Origin: Aquabacter sp040049275
Lineage (GTDB): Bacteria; Pseudomonadota; Alphaproteobacteria; Rhizobiales; Xanthobacteraceae
DNA length: 64,000 nucleotides
Direction: 5' to 3'
Assembly (NCBI RefSeq): GCF_040049275.1
Contig: NZ_JBDZDT010000012.1
Location: 62,001-126,000, forward strand
Each line of letters starts with the position of its first letter. The stretch's first letter is position 1. The position numbers and the translations under genes were made by a program. Under the pieces are notes generated by a model. It was not told where the DNA came from. It saw only the letters and a list, made by a program, of their open reading frames with translations, and searched no databases. Positions 47,425 to 58,100 of this stretch are shown here, in pieces.

Positions 47425-47848
47425 TGCAATGCTGTCCTTCCATCAACGCCAATGTCCGCACAAGGGCGGAGCGGAGACATGAGCAATCGTCAGTAAAAGC
47501 CGCGCTGATGCCCCGCCCCCTGTGGTCCACGGGAATATCTATTGTGTCGACGCCGTCCGGCCATGGCGACGCAAAAGCCGGGGCGGGTGCCTGCGAAACC
47601 GGCGAATGAGCGGTGCATAATCGCCAAGAAGGACACTATAAGTGAACGGGCTTGCGCGGCTTGTCACGGATTCAACTCATGAAGCGTGCGATCTTCATCG
47701 ATGACACGCCGCAAGAATATAGGGCGGTATTATATGCCTTCTGAACGATACCGCCTGCTGCCTCCGATACATCTGGAAATCTGGCGTCTGGCGTGATCCG
47801 CCACATTCCGTGTAGTGCGGGAGCCCATCATTGGGGGGATCTACGATC
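47425..47848. other. Divergent region between amidase and regulator genes
   Basis: About 424 bases without a supportable gene. It holds copy 3 of the 42-nt conserved motif at 47638-47679. Given the divergent arrangement, it probably carries promoters for both the amidase and the regulator. Confidence 0.6.
47638..47679 (-). repeat. Conserved 42-nt intergenic motif, copy 3
   Basis: On the plus strand ATAAGTGA, 17 variable bases, then GTCACGGATTCAACTCA (47663-47679), identical in core and spacing to copies 1 and 2. In minus orientation it lies 214 nt upstream of the amidase start. The bases beyond the core (TGAAGCGTGC) partly match copy 1 (TGGAGCCTGC). Confidence 0.7.
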
Positions 47849-49978
47849 ATGAGCGCATTCAAGGCGCACGGCAGCCACGACGCGGCTGGAAAGCCGGTAG
47901 ACGCCGCCGAGGCCGAGGCTGCGCGCCACGACCGGCTTGGGCTCGAGAATGAGGCCGATCTACAGGCGGGTGCGCAGCGCATGGCACGCCTGGGCTTCAC
48001 CTCCGCCGGGGTCCTCGCGCTCGACGCAGGCGCCGTGCCTGCGGAGGCAGCCCTTGTGCTGGATTGGCTCAACACGCTGCTCTACTCAGGCCGTAATCAG
48101 GACCTGCGTGACAGCATTCTTATGTTGCCGCCGGAGAAGCGCGACCGCCCGTTGTTCGCGATCTGGTCGGCGTTCGCCCGTTTGCCCCACGAGCCGGCAG
48201 CCGTACGCGATCTGCTGGGCGAAATCCGCCGAGCCCTCTCACCGGACGAGGCGCCGGTCGAGTATGTGCTGGCGCTTTCCGGTGAGGTGCACGCGACGCT
48301 CTCCGAATGGTCGGATTATCGAGAACTACCGCCGCTCATCGAAGAGATCGATCGTGTGCGGCCCCGCCTTAGAGGACTGCCGGCAGCTCTGGAGCAGCGC
48401 CTGACCCTGGTGCGCTGCATGGCGATGCTCCTCGGCTGGCCCACACACCCTCAGATCGAAGCCGCCCGCATACAGATCGAGACCTTGCTGCCGCGGCTGA
48501 CGCCGGGGTCCCAGCTGCTATTTGGCAGTGCCTTGATGAACTACCTGATCTGGTGGCGCGGTAACCTGACGGCCGCGCGGCCCTATCTGGAAGGCCTGGA
48601 GGTGCTCGCGCGCCGGGGCGACATGCCACCATTGGCGATCATGACCTGGTATTACGGAGCCCTGTCCTTTGCCTATCGCGACGGCGCGCTGGACCGGCTG
48701 CAAGAGCTGACCGACGCTGCCGTTACCTTCGCAGAGCAGCGTGGCGTCAATCACCGGCTTTCCAATGCATTCTGGGTGGTGGCGCAAGCCTATGCCGATG
48801 CGGCCGAGTTCGGTCGGGCAGAGGCCGCCATCACGCGCTACGTGGCGAGTGCCCCGGAGAGGTGGAGGCGCGCCGACCTGCTCGGCGCTCATTATTTACG
48901 GGCCGTGGTGGCACTGTGCAGGTCCAACCCGGACAAAGCCATCGCCGAAGCAATGCATGGGCACGAGTACGCCGAGCGATATGGAGGGCCGCAGCAGGCC
49001 GGGCATCAGGCCATGGTGCTAGCGAGAGCGCTCGCCATGAAGGGTGACGACCGAGCTCTGGCCCATATCGAAGATGTGCGGCAGACCGCGGAACGCACCG
49101 ATAACGCCAATTTTCGGATACAGGCCGTTTTCGCCGAGACCGTCCTGGCCCATGTTCAGGGGCGCCGGGAGGACTTCGCTGCCTCATGGCAGGCCATGGT
49201 CGAGATCGCTTTGCGGCTAGGCTGGCGGCAGATCACCGGAATGCAGCGCGAAGCCATCGCGGAACTCGCCAACGACGCCTTGGCACTGGGGGCGGGGGCG
49301 GAGACCCGCCGGCTGATCGCGCTATGGCGGCTCGCGCCACCGCGCAAGGGCGCGGTTCATGAGACATGGCCCTATCCGGTGCGCATCCGTTCCCTGGGCG
49401 GGTTCGAAATTCATGTCGATGGTAAGCGGCTCGAGACGCCGGAGGGAAAGGCGCCGCGCAAGCCGCTGGAGCTTCTGTGGCATCTGCTCGCGCAAACCCA
49501 GGACTTTCCGCAGGAGGCATTAGCGGATTGGCTGTGGCCGAAGCTCGATGGAGACAGGGCAATGCATGCGCTGCGCACCACGATCTACCGGTTACGCCTC
49601 CTCATCGGCTCAAAGAGCATCCGGCACGAGAACGACCACGTGGGACTCAATGTGGACCATGTGCGGACCGATCTTAGAGACCTGCACCTCTCGCTCGATG
49701 CCGTTGCCGATGCGGCGGCGCCGATGGCGCGCCGGCTGGACGCACTCGATGCCACCCTGAAGCTTTATCATGGTCAGCTTCTCCCGGGCATACGGCTGGA
49801 GGCGATCGAAGACATGCGCCGACGCACCCATGCGCGGGTCAAATCGGAATGCGTCAGCCTTCTGTCGGCTCAAGATGCGCGGGATCCCGTGACCATCCTG
49901 CGTGCGGGTCGACTTAGCATCATCGCCCCGGAAATCACCTGGCCTGCATCGTTCCCGACGCAGTCTCTGCACGCCTAG
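47849..49978 (+). CDS. Large transcriptional regulator: TPR-like domain with C-terminal SARP/OmpR-type winged helix
   Basis: A 709-residue protein. Residues 35-490 are helical repeats of TPR/MalT character (LFGSALMNYLIWWRGNLTAA, ALSFAYRDGALDRLQELTDA, AMVLARALAMKGDDRALAHI) without an ATPase P-loop. From about residue 510 the sequence IRSLGGFEIHVDGKRLETP, APRKPLELLWHLLAQ and RAMHALRTTIYRLRLLIG gives a winged helix as in SARP/OmpR DNA-binding domains. Unlike true SARPs, the DNA-binding domain is C-terminal. The ATG at 47849 has a G-rich site about ten bases upstream. It is divergent from the amidase operon, its likely target. Confidence 0.82.
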   Translation: MSAFKAHGSHDAAGKPVDAAEAEAARHDRLGLENEADLQAGAQRMARLGFTSAGVLALDAGAVPAEAALVLDWLNTLLYSGRNQDLRDSILMLPPEKRDRPLFAIWSAFARLPHEPAAVRDLLGEIRRALSPDEAPVEYVLALSGEVHATLSEWSDYRELPPLIEEIDRVRPRLRGLPAALEQRLTLVRCMAMLLGWPTHPQIEAARIQIETLLPRLTPGSQLLFGSALMNYLIWWRGNLTAARPYLEGLEVLARRGDMPPLAIMTWYYGALSFAYRDGALDRLQELTDAAVTFAEQRGVNHRLSNAFWVVAQAYADAAEFGRAEAAITRYVASAPERWRRADLLGAHYLRAVVALCRSNPDKAIAEAMHGHEYAERYGGPQQAGHQAMVLARALAMKGDDRALAHIEDVRQTAERTDNANFRIQAVFAETVLAHVQGRREDFAASWQAMVEIALRLGWRQITGMQREAIAELANDALALGAGAETRRLIALWRLAPPRKGAVHETWPYPVRIRSLGGFEIHVDGKRLETPEGKAPRKPLELLWHLLAQTQDFPQEALADWLWPKLDGDRAMHALRTTIYRLRLLIGSKSIRHENDHVGLNVDHVRTDLRDLHLSLDAVADAAAPMARRLDALDATLKLYHGQLLPGIRLEAIEDMRRRTHARVKSECVSLLSAQDARDPVTILRAGRLSIIAPEITWPASFPTQSLHA

Positions 49979-51348
49979 CTGGCCGTCCCCTCACCCAGAA
50001 CCAATGCTTGGGAGCGCCGCGCGCCGCGCTCAGGCATGGCTTCGACGTCGCGCGCGTAGGTTCCATAAAGCAAGGTGACCACGATCCCATTGGCGAGCAT
50101 AGCGCCCACCAGTACCGCAAGAAATACAGGTTTGAGCCCGTATATGTCCCCCAGCCAGCCGGCGCCGAGGTTGTACAGAGCCCAGGTGAGGGATTCGACA
50201 ATCGCCACCAAGATGGCGAAAGCGAGGGTGCGCAGCGCCGGCGGCACGACCGCCATGACGATCGGCCTGTTGACGCCGGGATTCACCCCCATCGTGAGAC
50301 CCATCAGGAACCAGAAGGCCATGAAGATAGAGATCCGGCCCCAATCGAACTGAGTGCCAAAGTAAGCGATAGCGGCGAATAGAAACTGTGCCGCCTGAAA
50401 GAAGAGGACGCGCCCCGTGCCCGGCCATCTCCTGTGCATGCGGTCGACGACCATCGCCCCACCGACGGCACCTAGGAAATAACCGAGGCCGAATGGCCCG
50501 AGAACCAGGGCAGCCACCTGGTTCGAAAAACCGTAGACCTCGGTGAGATATACCACCCCGAAACCCACAAGCAGGAGCTGACCGGATAGCAGCCGCGAGA
50601 GCAACATGATGTTGAAGCTACGGATCCGGAACAGGGCGGCGAGCGCATGCGGTACCGAGACGTCCGTGTGGGTGTTCCGGCTGGCGTTGGCTGTGTCCGA
50701 AGCGCCGAGCCCGGGGTCACGGAAGACCGCGAAAACGAGGAAACCTATCGCGATGTTGAGCGATCCCACTGTCCAGAGCCCAATGCGCCAGCCGTTCTCG
50801 ATGCCAGAAAGCTGCCCGAGTGCTGGACCAAGCACCGAGGCGATGAGACTTAGGGCGCCATAGAGATACCCGACCGCCCGACCGCGCGTCGCATCGTCGA
50901 ACAGGTCCGCGAGAATGGCAGTGATGATCGGCACCACACCGGCATAGCCGGCTGCCAGGACGCAATAGAAGACGAGCAGGGTGGCGAAGCTGTCGGCAAA
51001 ACCGGCGCCGATGCCCCAGACGCCCCAGAGGCCAGCAGCGGCAAACAAGACCGCCTTGCGGTTCCACCGCCGTGCCAGCCACGCCCAGAGCGGGCTGAAG
51101 ATCGCGCCGCTCACCTTTGCGCCGGCCGTCAACACGCCAAGGTCGGTCAGCGAAAGGCCGAGGCTTGCCCGGATGGCCGGGAACAGGATCACGAGTATGC
51201 CGCCCTCGGCATTGTTCATGCCGAGCATGGCGGTTAGGACCGCCAGAGATCGCCATCGGTGTTTCACGCGCGCATTCAGTGGCCCGCCGGAGGGAGCGCT
51301 TGCCCGATAGGTCCCGCTCGGCTGTTCGGTAATCTCGGGCTGGCTCAC
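49975..51348 (-). CDS. MFS transporter
   Basis: A 457-residue, about 12-helix major-facilitator protein. LGMNNAEGGILVILFPAIRA starts helix 1; AGAKVSGAIFSPLWAWLARR and WNRKAVLFAAAGLWGVWG are the motif A region; TRGRAVGYLYGALSLIASVL and the second-half FGLGYFLGAVGGAMVVDRMH repeat follow. The cargo is unknown; such sequences are often organic-anion or sugar-acid transporters. Its stop overlaps the stop of the convergent regulator gene through the palindrome CTAG at 49975-49978, so the two genes share their last bases. Confidence 0.88.
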   Translation of the reverse strand: MSQPEITEQPSGTYRASAPSGGPLNARVKHRWRSLAVLTAMLGMNNAEGGILVILFPAIRASLGLSLTDLGVLTAGAKVSGAIFSPLWAWLARRWNRKAVLFAAAGLWGVWGIGAGFADSFATLLVFYCVLAAGYAGVVPIITAILADLFDDATRGRAVGYLYGALSLIASVLGPALGQLSGIENGWRIGLWTVGSLNIAIGFLVFAVFRDPGLGASDTANASRNTHTDVSVPHALAALFRIRSFNIMLLSRLLSGQLLLVGFGVVYLTEVYGFSNQVAALVLGPFGLGYFLGAVGGAMVVDRMHRRWPGTGRVLFFQAAQFLFAAIAYFGTQFDWGRISIFMAFWFLMGLTMGVNPGVNRPIVMAVVPPALRTLAFAILVAIVESLTWALYNLGAGWLGDIYGLKPVFLAVLVGAMLANGIVVTLLYGTYARDVEAMPERGARRSQALVLGEGTAS

Positions 51349-51905
51349 GTGTCTCGAATCCTATTGACGGGTGCTGGGGAGTTCGGAGGTCTCCACCCGC
51401 GCCTGCGCCGCTGGGCCAGACAATCAAGCGAAATTTTTTGAAAGGCAATGGCGGCGCCTTGCCACGCAACAGCTGCGTGCATGGCTCGGCTGCCGAATGG
51501 GATAAGGGCTATTCTCTCCAGCACTGGCGGCTGGCGCCGGCGAGGATGGATCTACTCACGCCCTGGCTTTGTGCTGCCGCGCACTGGTCGCGATACCGGC
51601 TGAGTAGACGGTCATGTGCTGCAGTTCGAGGGGATCCGCCTGACGAAGGACGGAGCTGGGGACCTGAAGCGTGCGGCCTGCCGTTGCATCTTCGACAGAT
51701 GTAAAGGGTGTGCTCCCAACGACATCTTGGGCAGATGGCCCAGATACGGCTACCGTGGTCATCATCCCACGACGAGATCGAAGCTTGGGTACCAACCATC
51801 GACAGCGTTGCCGGGCGATGGGCGCCCGGCACACATGCTCGGTCCGATGTCGCGGAGATCCGAAGAAATTCCCTTGGGCCATAAGGATGCCGGTCGCCGG
51901 ACTAG
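51349..51905. other. Intergenic stretch before the uvrD-like pseudogene
   Basis: About 560 bases. Several frames stay open but none has a recognisable family or a ribosome-binding site. It is probably decayed sequence left by the event that removed the 5' half of the helicase gene. Confidence 0.4.
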
Positions 51906-52904
51906 TCACCCCCGAACTGGAGAATCGCGAAGAGGGGATGGCGCTGAAGCAGCAGGCCGCCCTCTTCCGGACGTCCAGCCATAGCGCGCCCCTCGAGGTC
52001 GAGCTCACCCGGCGCAACATCCCATTCGTCAAGTTCGGCGGGCTGAAGTTCCTCGACGCCGCGCACGTGAAGGACATGCTGGCATCGCTGCGCCTCGTGC
52101 AGAATCCGCGACCGCGTTGCTGGTTTTCGGGTCATGCAGCTGCTCCCAGGCGTCGGTCCAGCCTCCGCCCAGCGCGCGCTCGATGCCATGGCGGCCCATT
52201 CCAATCCGATGGAAGCGCTCGCCGCGGTCCCGCCACCGGCGCTGGCCGGGGAGGATTGGACAAATTTCGTCTCCATGCTTCGCCAAGTCAGCGCCAACGA
52301 TGTTGGTTGGCCAGCGGAGATGGAAGCAGTCAGGCGTTGGTACGAGCCGCACCTCAAGCGCATCTACGAGGATGCTGCACGAGATTGGCCGATCTGATCC
52401 AGCTTGAGCAGATCGCGTCCGGCTACCCGTCGCAGGAGCGCTTCCTCACCGAGCTCACGCTCGATCCCCCCGACGCGACCAGCGACCAAGCCGGCGTGCC
52501 GACCCTCGACGAGGACTACCTGATCCTATCGACCCTCCACTCCGCCAAGGGGGCAGGAATGGAAGTCGGTGTTCATCCTAAACGTCGTCGACAGGCATTC
52601 CCTCCGACCTAGGAGTTGGGCACGTTGACGAGATCGAAGAGGAGCGGCGCCTGCTCTACGTCGGCATGACGCGGGCGAGGGACAGTCTGCACCTCGTAGT
52701 CCCGCAGCGCTTCTTCACGCACGGCCAGGCGGCGCTGGGTGACCGCCACGTCTACGCATCCCGGACGCGCTTCATCCCGAAATCCCTGCTCGGGCATTTC
52801 GACCACGCGACCTGGCCGATCGCCGGCCGGGAGACGCAAGCCAGGCTGCCGCACGGAACGCCCGCATCGATGTTGGCGCCCGCATGCGAAAGATGTGGCG
52901 GTAG
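51906..52904 (+). pseudogene. UvrD/REP-family DNA helicase, 3' part with frameshifts
   Basis: Reads as the C-terminal half of a superfamily 1A helicase only when several frames are joined: REEGMALKQQAALFRTSSHS and RNIPFVKFGGLKFLDAAHVK; shift near 52110; MQLLPGVGPASAQRALDAMA and RRWYEPHLKRIYEDAA; shift near 52385; LADLIQLEQIASGYPSQERF and YLILSTLHSAKG; shift near 52553; QEWKSVFILNVVD; shift near 52587; EEERRLLYVGMTRARDSLHL (motif VI); ending RMRKMWR with stop 52902-52904. The N-terminal half with the Walker A motif is absent. There are at least four frameshifts. A second, diverged 3' end of the same gene family is at 63832-63981. Confidence 0.88.
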
Positions 52905-53043
52905 TGCGGCCGGAGCGGGAGTTGCTTGAAGGTGCATTGGCGCCGACTCTCGCTCTGTCTCGCCCGCACAGCGTACGATTCGGAGCAGAGATGGTAGGAG
53001 CCGCTCGCCGCAACGCGTTTTCCCCGTCCCGGACATGCCGCGA

Positions 53044-53682
53044 TTAGTCCGGCTTTTTCATGATCTCATACCGCGCTGCCGCCACCGCTTCCTTGAAGCC
53101 CGCTGGATTGAGCGTCGAGGCCTGGAAAGGCCCAACGAGGTAGACTGGCGTGCCCCGAAATCCCAACGCATCACCGATCGCTAGATTGCGCTTTATGGCC
53201 GCGTCAATGTCAGCAGCGTGCGTCACGGTATCCGATGCGATCTTGGACATGTCCAGCCCAGCGCTTCGAATTGCCTCCACCATCTTGTCCTTGGGAACGT
53301 CAAAACCCGGAACCTGCATAAGCGCTCGGTGAGCGTCTTCGTACCGTCCCTGATAGTTTGACGCTAAAGCCAACTGGGCGCCAAATCGTGACGTCGATGT
53401 AAGAACTGGCCAATCCTTATAGATGACACGAATACCACTGTCTTGCTTAACTGCGCGCGCAAGGTCCGGGGCGGATTTCTTACAAAACGGACAATTATAG
53501 TCCAAGAAAGCAACAATAGTGACGTCACCTTGCGGGTTTCCACCTCTTGGTGAATCAGGGTCGTCATACAGCGCCGTCAAAACGTTCATTTGCCGCGACT
53601 GCGCGGACAAAAGTCTTGTCTGGCTCATCACGAGCGTCCCCGAAAGCATTGCCAGTGTCGCTCGGCGAGAGAGGGAGGGCAT
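53044..53682 (-). CDS. DsbA-family periplasmic thiol oxidoreductase
   Basis: A 212-residue thioredoxin-fold protein with a signal peptide (RRATLAMLSGTLVMSQTRLL, ending near SAQS). The active site CPFC lies in FLDYNCPFCKKSAPDL near residue 64, and the cis-Pro in FRGTPVYLVG near 182. The layout matches Com1/BdbD-like DsbA proteins. The start ATG has AAGGAG eight bases upstream. It would introduce or isomerise disulfides in exported proteins; both autotransporters here contain closely spaced passenger cysteines. It lies 140 nt beyond the helicase pseudogene and is divergent from a LuxR-type gene. Confidence 0.9.
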   Translation of the reverse strand: MPSLSRRATLAMLSGTLVMSQTRLLSAQSRQMNVLTALYDDPDSPRGGNPQGDVTIVAFLDYNCPFCKKSAPDLARAVKQDSGIRVIYKDWPVLTSTSRFGAQLALASNYQGRYEDAHRALMQVPGFDVPKDKMVEAIRSAGLDMSKIASDTVTHAADIDAAIKRNLAIGDALGFRGTPVYLVGPFQASTLNPAGFKEAVAAARYEIMKKPD

Positions 53683-54031
53683 ACGATCGATCTCCTTCGG
53701 AGGCGTTGTTCCAATGCAGGCGGCGGCTGAATCGCGATGTTGCCCTCGTGCCTTAAGGGCGGCTTAAGGCGACCCGCACTTGCGCCGGCAGTCACACCGG
53801 CGATGCGCCGGTGGGGCGCGAGTTGCTGGCCCGTCTCGCATCCGGCGAGCATCCTTCTCGCCGACAGGGCCTAGGACACCGGCGCCATCCGTGACTAGGC
53901 GGCGAAGCGTGGCATCGCTTCCCGGAACCACTTGCGGACTGGACAGCGTGAAGGCCTGCCATGGAGATCGTCCTGTGCCGGGTCGGCCTATGCCTTCATG
54001 GGCCGATCCGCTCGCGCTTAAGAAAGGCGCC
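53683..54031. other. Divergent region between dsbA-like and luxR-type genes
   Basis: About 350 bases, no gene supported. The LuxR frame is open upstream to 53780 but that part is Arg/Pro-rich non-coding-like sequence. Promoters for both genes should lie here; none is evident. Confidence 0.4.
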
Positions 54032-54802
54032 ATGCAGACCGAAGACATACATTGCCTGTGGGACGACCTCTCCGATTTCCAAGCCAGTCAGCCGGATCGC
54101 GCCTGCGCGTATTTGATGGCGCAGCTCTGCGGTCTGGTGGAGGCCTGGAACGCGACCTGGGCCGGCGCCATACGCTTCGATGGCGGCGATGCGGACGATC
54201 CGCTTCAGGGCTGGCGCGTCGGCGCGGTGCAGGCGTTGCGCGCCATCGAACCTCACCCGGACGAGGGGCATTTCAAGGAGATTCGCCGCGTCTGGGACCG
54301 GCGCGAGATCGACCCCTCCTTTCTGCTGCTGCCGATGCGCGGCGTCGGCACGTTCCGCACCTACTCGTTCCGCCGGGAATTGCCGGCCGAATGGTTCGAA
54401 TCAGATTTTTATGCCCACCACTACGGTTCGGTCGGCACCCATGATGCCGTCTTCGTCGCCTTTCCCCTCAACGACGACTGCGAGTCCCATTGCGGCTTCT
54501 ATTCGGCGAGGACCTTTCGCGACGAGGAGATCGCACTCCTCGCCTATGCGCTGCGCGGCATCAAATGGTTCCACCGGCAGCTGCTGCTGGGCAGCGGATT
54601 GCTGATGGCGTCCACGCCCTTGACCTCCACCGAGTGCGAGGTGCTGCAGCTGCTGCTCTCCAAGGCGTCGGAAAAGGAGATCGCCCGCCGGAAGGGCATC
54701 GCCACCTCCACGGCCCATCAGCATGTGACGGCGATCTTCCGCAAGTTCGGCGTCCGCAGCCGCGCCGAACTGATGAGCCTGTGGCTCAACAGCGGCGGAT
54801 GA
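54032..54802 (+). CDS. LuxR-type transcriptional regulator
   Basis: A 256-residue protein. The N-terminal 180 residues are a GAF/PAS-like sensory part (LMAQLCGLVEAWNATWAGAI, then FRTYSFRRELPAEWFESDFY, HYGSVGTHDAVFVAFPLNDD). The C-terminal helix-turn-helix is canonical: PLTSTECEVLQLLLSKASEK, then EIARRKGIATSTAHQHVTAI and FRKFGVRSRAELMSLWL. The ATG at 54032 is preceded by AAAGG; an ATG at 53990 is an alternative. It lies 340 nt upstream of the second autotransporter on the same strand and probably regulates it. The inducer is unknown. Confidence 0.85.
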   Translation: MQTEDIHCLWDDLSDFQASQPDRACAYLMAQLCGLVEAWNATWAGAIRFDGGDADDPLQGWRVGAVQALRAIEPHPDEGHFKEIRRVWDRREIDPSFLLLPMRGVGTFRTYSFRRELPAEWFESDFYAHHYGSVGTHDAVFVAFPLNDDCESHCGFYSARTFRDEEIALLAYALRGIKWFHRQLLLGSGLLMASTPLTSTECEVLQLLLSKASEKEIARRKGIATSTAHQHVTAIFRKFGVRSRAELMSLWLNSGG

Positions 54803-55142
54803 TCCTGCCGTCCGGCGCCTCCTCTATTTAGAGGATAGGAGGGGCGAAAACTCCGCGCCTATCTTTCCGGCTTGCGATTCTGACGCAGGGGCTTCCTTGC
54901 GCCGGAGAAAGTGGGCTCGGTGGAACACTGCCGCATAACGGGGCTTCGAACGGGCGGTTCGGTGCGCAACAAACCAAATGACGGTATGATGACGCCTCCC
55001 TTCCCATTGAAGTTACGCATATTCCTAGTTCGTGCGAACACGCCGCGGACTTCCGCCGTGATACATCGAGCTACTGGATCTCGATCGACAACCGCGCGCA
55101 TGCAGCCGTCGCGCGGTTGCAGGGCATAGGGGGCAGGAAATC
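54803..55142. other. Region between the LuxR-type gene and the second autotransporter
   Basis: About 340 bases without a gene. It holds the CCTCTATTTAGAGG palindrome 18 nt after the luxR stop. The autotransporter promoter is presumably within 54900-55130. Confidence 0.5.
54821..54834. promoter_or_regulatory. Perfect 14-bp palindrome downstream of the LuxR-type gene
   Basis: CCTCTA-TT-TAGAGG, a perfect 6-bp dyad, is overlapped by a second pair of arms CCTCCT/AGGAGG. It could be a LuxR-type operator controlling the autotransporter, or a terminator hairpin, though no U-run follows. Confidence 0.35.
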
Positions 55143-58100
55143 ATGGGACTGGTTTTCACGCGAGCTGACGCGCGGCGCCGGGGAGCGTTGGCGGGTGTTT
55201 CCATCCTGGCCTTGGTGCTGGTGGCGGGAACCGTTCACGCGGAGAGCCTGCTGATCGGAGCCGGCGGAAACGGCGGCGCTGCTCAGGCGTCGAGCGGCGG
55301 CGGTGGTGGTGGTGGAATTGGCGGCGGCGGCGGCGGCATCGGCGGGCAGGCCGGCGGCGGCGGCGGCGGTGTTGGTGGCGGTGGCGGAGCCGTCGTGGGC
55401 TCTCATGGGGGCGATGGCGGAAGCGGCGCGGTCGGTGGCTCCGGAGGGACAAGCGGTCCCCAATCCGGAGGCAACGGCGGTGTCGGTGGTGGTGGTGGTT
55501 ACGCCGACGCCGCGGGCGGAGGCGGGGCGATTGGTGGTGCCGGTGGTACAAGCGGCGATGGTAGCCCTGGTGGCATTGCGGGTGCCGGCAGCGGAGTCGG
55601 AGAAAATGGCTCCGGATCGGGCGGCGGCGCTGGCAGTCTCTATGGCGGCGGCGGAGCTGCATGGGGCGACGGCGGCGGGGGCGGCGGCCGGGTGGTTGAT
55701 CTCTCCGGTGCAGATATTTCCGGCAAGACGCCCGGCTTCGGCGCGGCTGGCGCGAGCACAGGCGAGGTAACCTCGAGCCGGACCTATGACTTCGTGGGCA
55801 TTGGCGGCGGCGGCGGTGGCGGTAGCTGGAACGGGGCTGGCGGGGCGGGCACAGCCGGCCTTCTTAATGTGAGCGGCGTCGGCGTCACGCTGACTGTGAA
55901 CAACTCGATCCTGGTCGGCGGTGCTGGCGGCGGCGCCGGCGGCTTCGGTGTCGGCGGCGCTGGTGGCGCTGGCACGCTGACGATCATCAACGGCGGCGCG
56001 CTTGCGGTTTCGGAAACCCTTCTGATCGGCGGCAGTGCCGGTGGCGGTGGTTGGAACGGTGGCGCTGTCGGCGGCAGCGGTGGTGTCGGCACGGTTTCGG
56101 TCGACGCCGCCTCGTCCATTGCCATCGGCAGCGGTGGAAGCCTCGTCATCGGCGGCGCCAATGGTCAGAGCGGAACGACAACGGCCGGCGGCCTGGGAGG
56201 TTCCGGCACGCTGAATCTCAGCGGTTCCCTGACATTTGGGAGCGGCGCAAGCTTTGTGATCAACGCCGGCAGCACCCTGAATATCGGCGGTGCCACTCCG
56301 GGGGCATCCACCGCCGGTCCGATCGCCGGCCTGACCTCACTGACCAATGACGGCACCATCAATTTCAACCAGTCGAACGGCTCCTACACCTTCGCGGCCA
56401 ATATCAGCGGCACGGGTCATGTCAATCAGGCCGGGACCGGCGTCACCATTCTCTCCGGCACGAACACCTATAGCAGTGGCACAACGGTGACCGGCGGTCT
56501 CATCAATTTCAGCGATGTGAACAATTTCGGCTCCAACAACATCACGCTCAATGGCGGCGGCCTGCAATGGGCGACGGGAAACACCACCGACATTTCTAAC
56601 AAGCTGAATGCCATCGGCGCCGGCGGCGCGGTGTTCGACACCAATGGCAATGACGTCACCTTCGCCACGGCACTGTCCGACGGCGGCAGCGGCGGCGGCA
56701 TCACCAAGCAGGGCGCCGGCTCGCTCACGCTGTCCGGCTTCAATAGCTATGGCGGGCCCACCACCATCAATGCCGGCCGCTTGGCTGTCGAAGGTGGCTT
56801 GGCGCTTCCGGATACCACGCAGGTGACCGTGGCTTCGGGCGCGACGCTGGAAATCATCGACATTGAAGCCATCGGTTCGCTGGCAGGCAGCGGCAATGTG
56901 ACAATAGATTCGGCCGCTTTGCTCAGCGTGGGCTTGGCTGATCCTACGGTCTCCACGACGTTCGCTGGCGCCATCACCGGCGGTGGCCTGACCCTCGATG
57001 GAGGCTCTCTGACATTGACCGGCGCCAGCACCATCGACGGCCTGGCAATCTGCGACTGCGGCCATCTGACGATCACCGGGGCGGGGGCCTCCGTTGTGGA
57101 CGTGGGAGATCCCTTGTTCAGTCCAGGGGTCATTGTCGAGGGCACCCTCAACGTCCTTGCCGGCGCCACATTGCAGGCTTCAGCGCTGCTGTTTGCTGGC
57201 AACATGACCGTCAACGGCGCAGGGTCCTCCGTCACCGTCGAAGGCCCCACGGAAATCTCGACGATGTTCGCCGACAGCCGCCTCACCATCAGCGGCGGCG
57301 CCACCATGACCAGCAACGCTGGCGCGGCCATCGCCGGATTTGCCACCGTCGGCCCATTCACGCCCACCGCTACGGTGACGGGAAGCGGCTCCACCTGGGT
57401 GGTGGCCGGCGGTCCGCTTCTCATCGGCAAGACGGATTGCGGCTGTGGCGATGAACTCGGTGTGCTCACAATAACCGCCGGCGGGGCGGTGACGGCTGCG
57501 GCCGTGGAGATCAGCAGCCTCGGCGTGCTCAATCTGGGCACGGGCGGCACTGCCGGCACACTCACCGTCCCGACCATCGCTAACGCAGGCGAGGTGGTTG
57601 CCAACTTTGATCTTACCCAGAGCCTCACGCTGGCCGCCAACATCTCTGGAACCGGCACCCTCAGCAAAGCGGGTTCCGGTGTCCTGACGCTGTCGGGCAC
57701 GAGCGCCTATATCGGCGCCACCACCGTGACCGGCGGCACGCTCTTGGTGGAGGGTTCGCTCGGGAACACCGCGGTCAGCGTCGGCAGCGGCGCAGTGCTG
57801 GGCGGCTCGGGAAGCATCGCCGGCGCGGTCACCATTGCCAATGGCGGCGTCCTCGCGCCGGGCAGCAGCCCCGGCACGCTCACCGTGGGCTCGCTCACGC
57901 TCAATCCCACCTCGCAGCTCGATTATCAGCTCGGCACGCCGGGCGTCGTCGGCGCCGGGGTCAACGACCTCGTCAATCTCACCAACAGCCTCGCTCTCAA
58001 TGGTGTGCTGAACATCGACCCGCAAGCGGGCTTCGGCACCGGCGCCTATACCCTGATCACCTATGGCAGCATGTCGAGCAATGGCGGCCTTCAGCTCGGC

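Noticed and set aside
52134..52397. A separate small gene encoding MQLLPGVGPAS...
   Set aside because: It is the middle segment of the frameshifted helicase pseudogene; the neighbouring frames continue the same protein on both sides.
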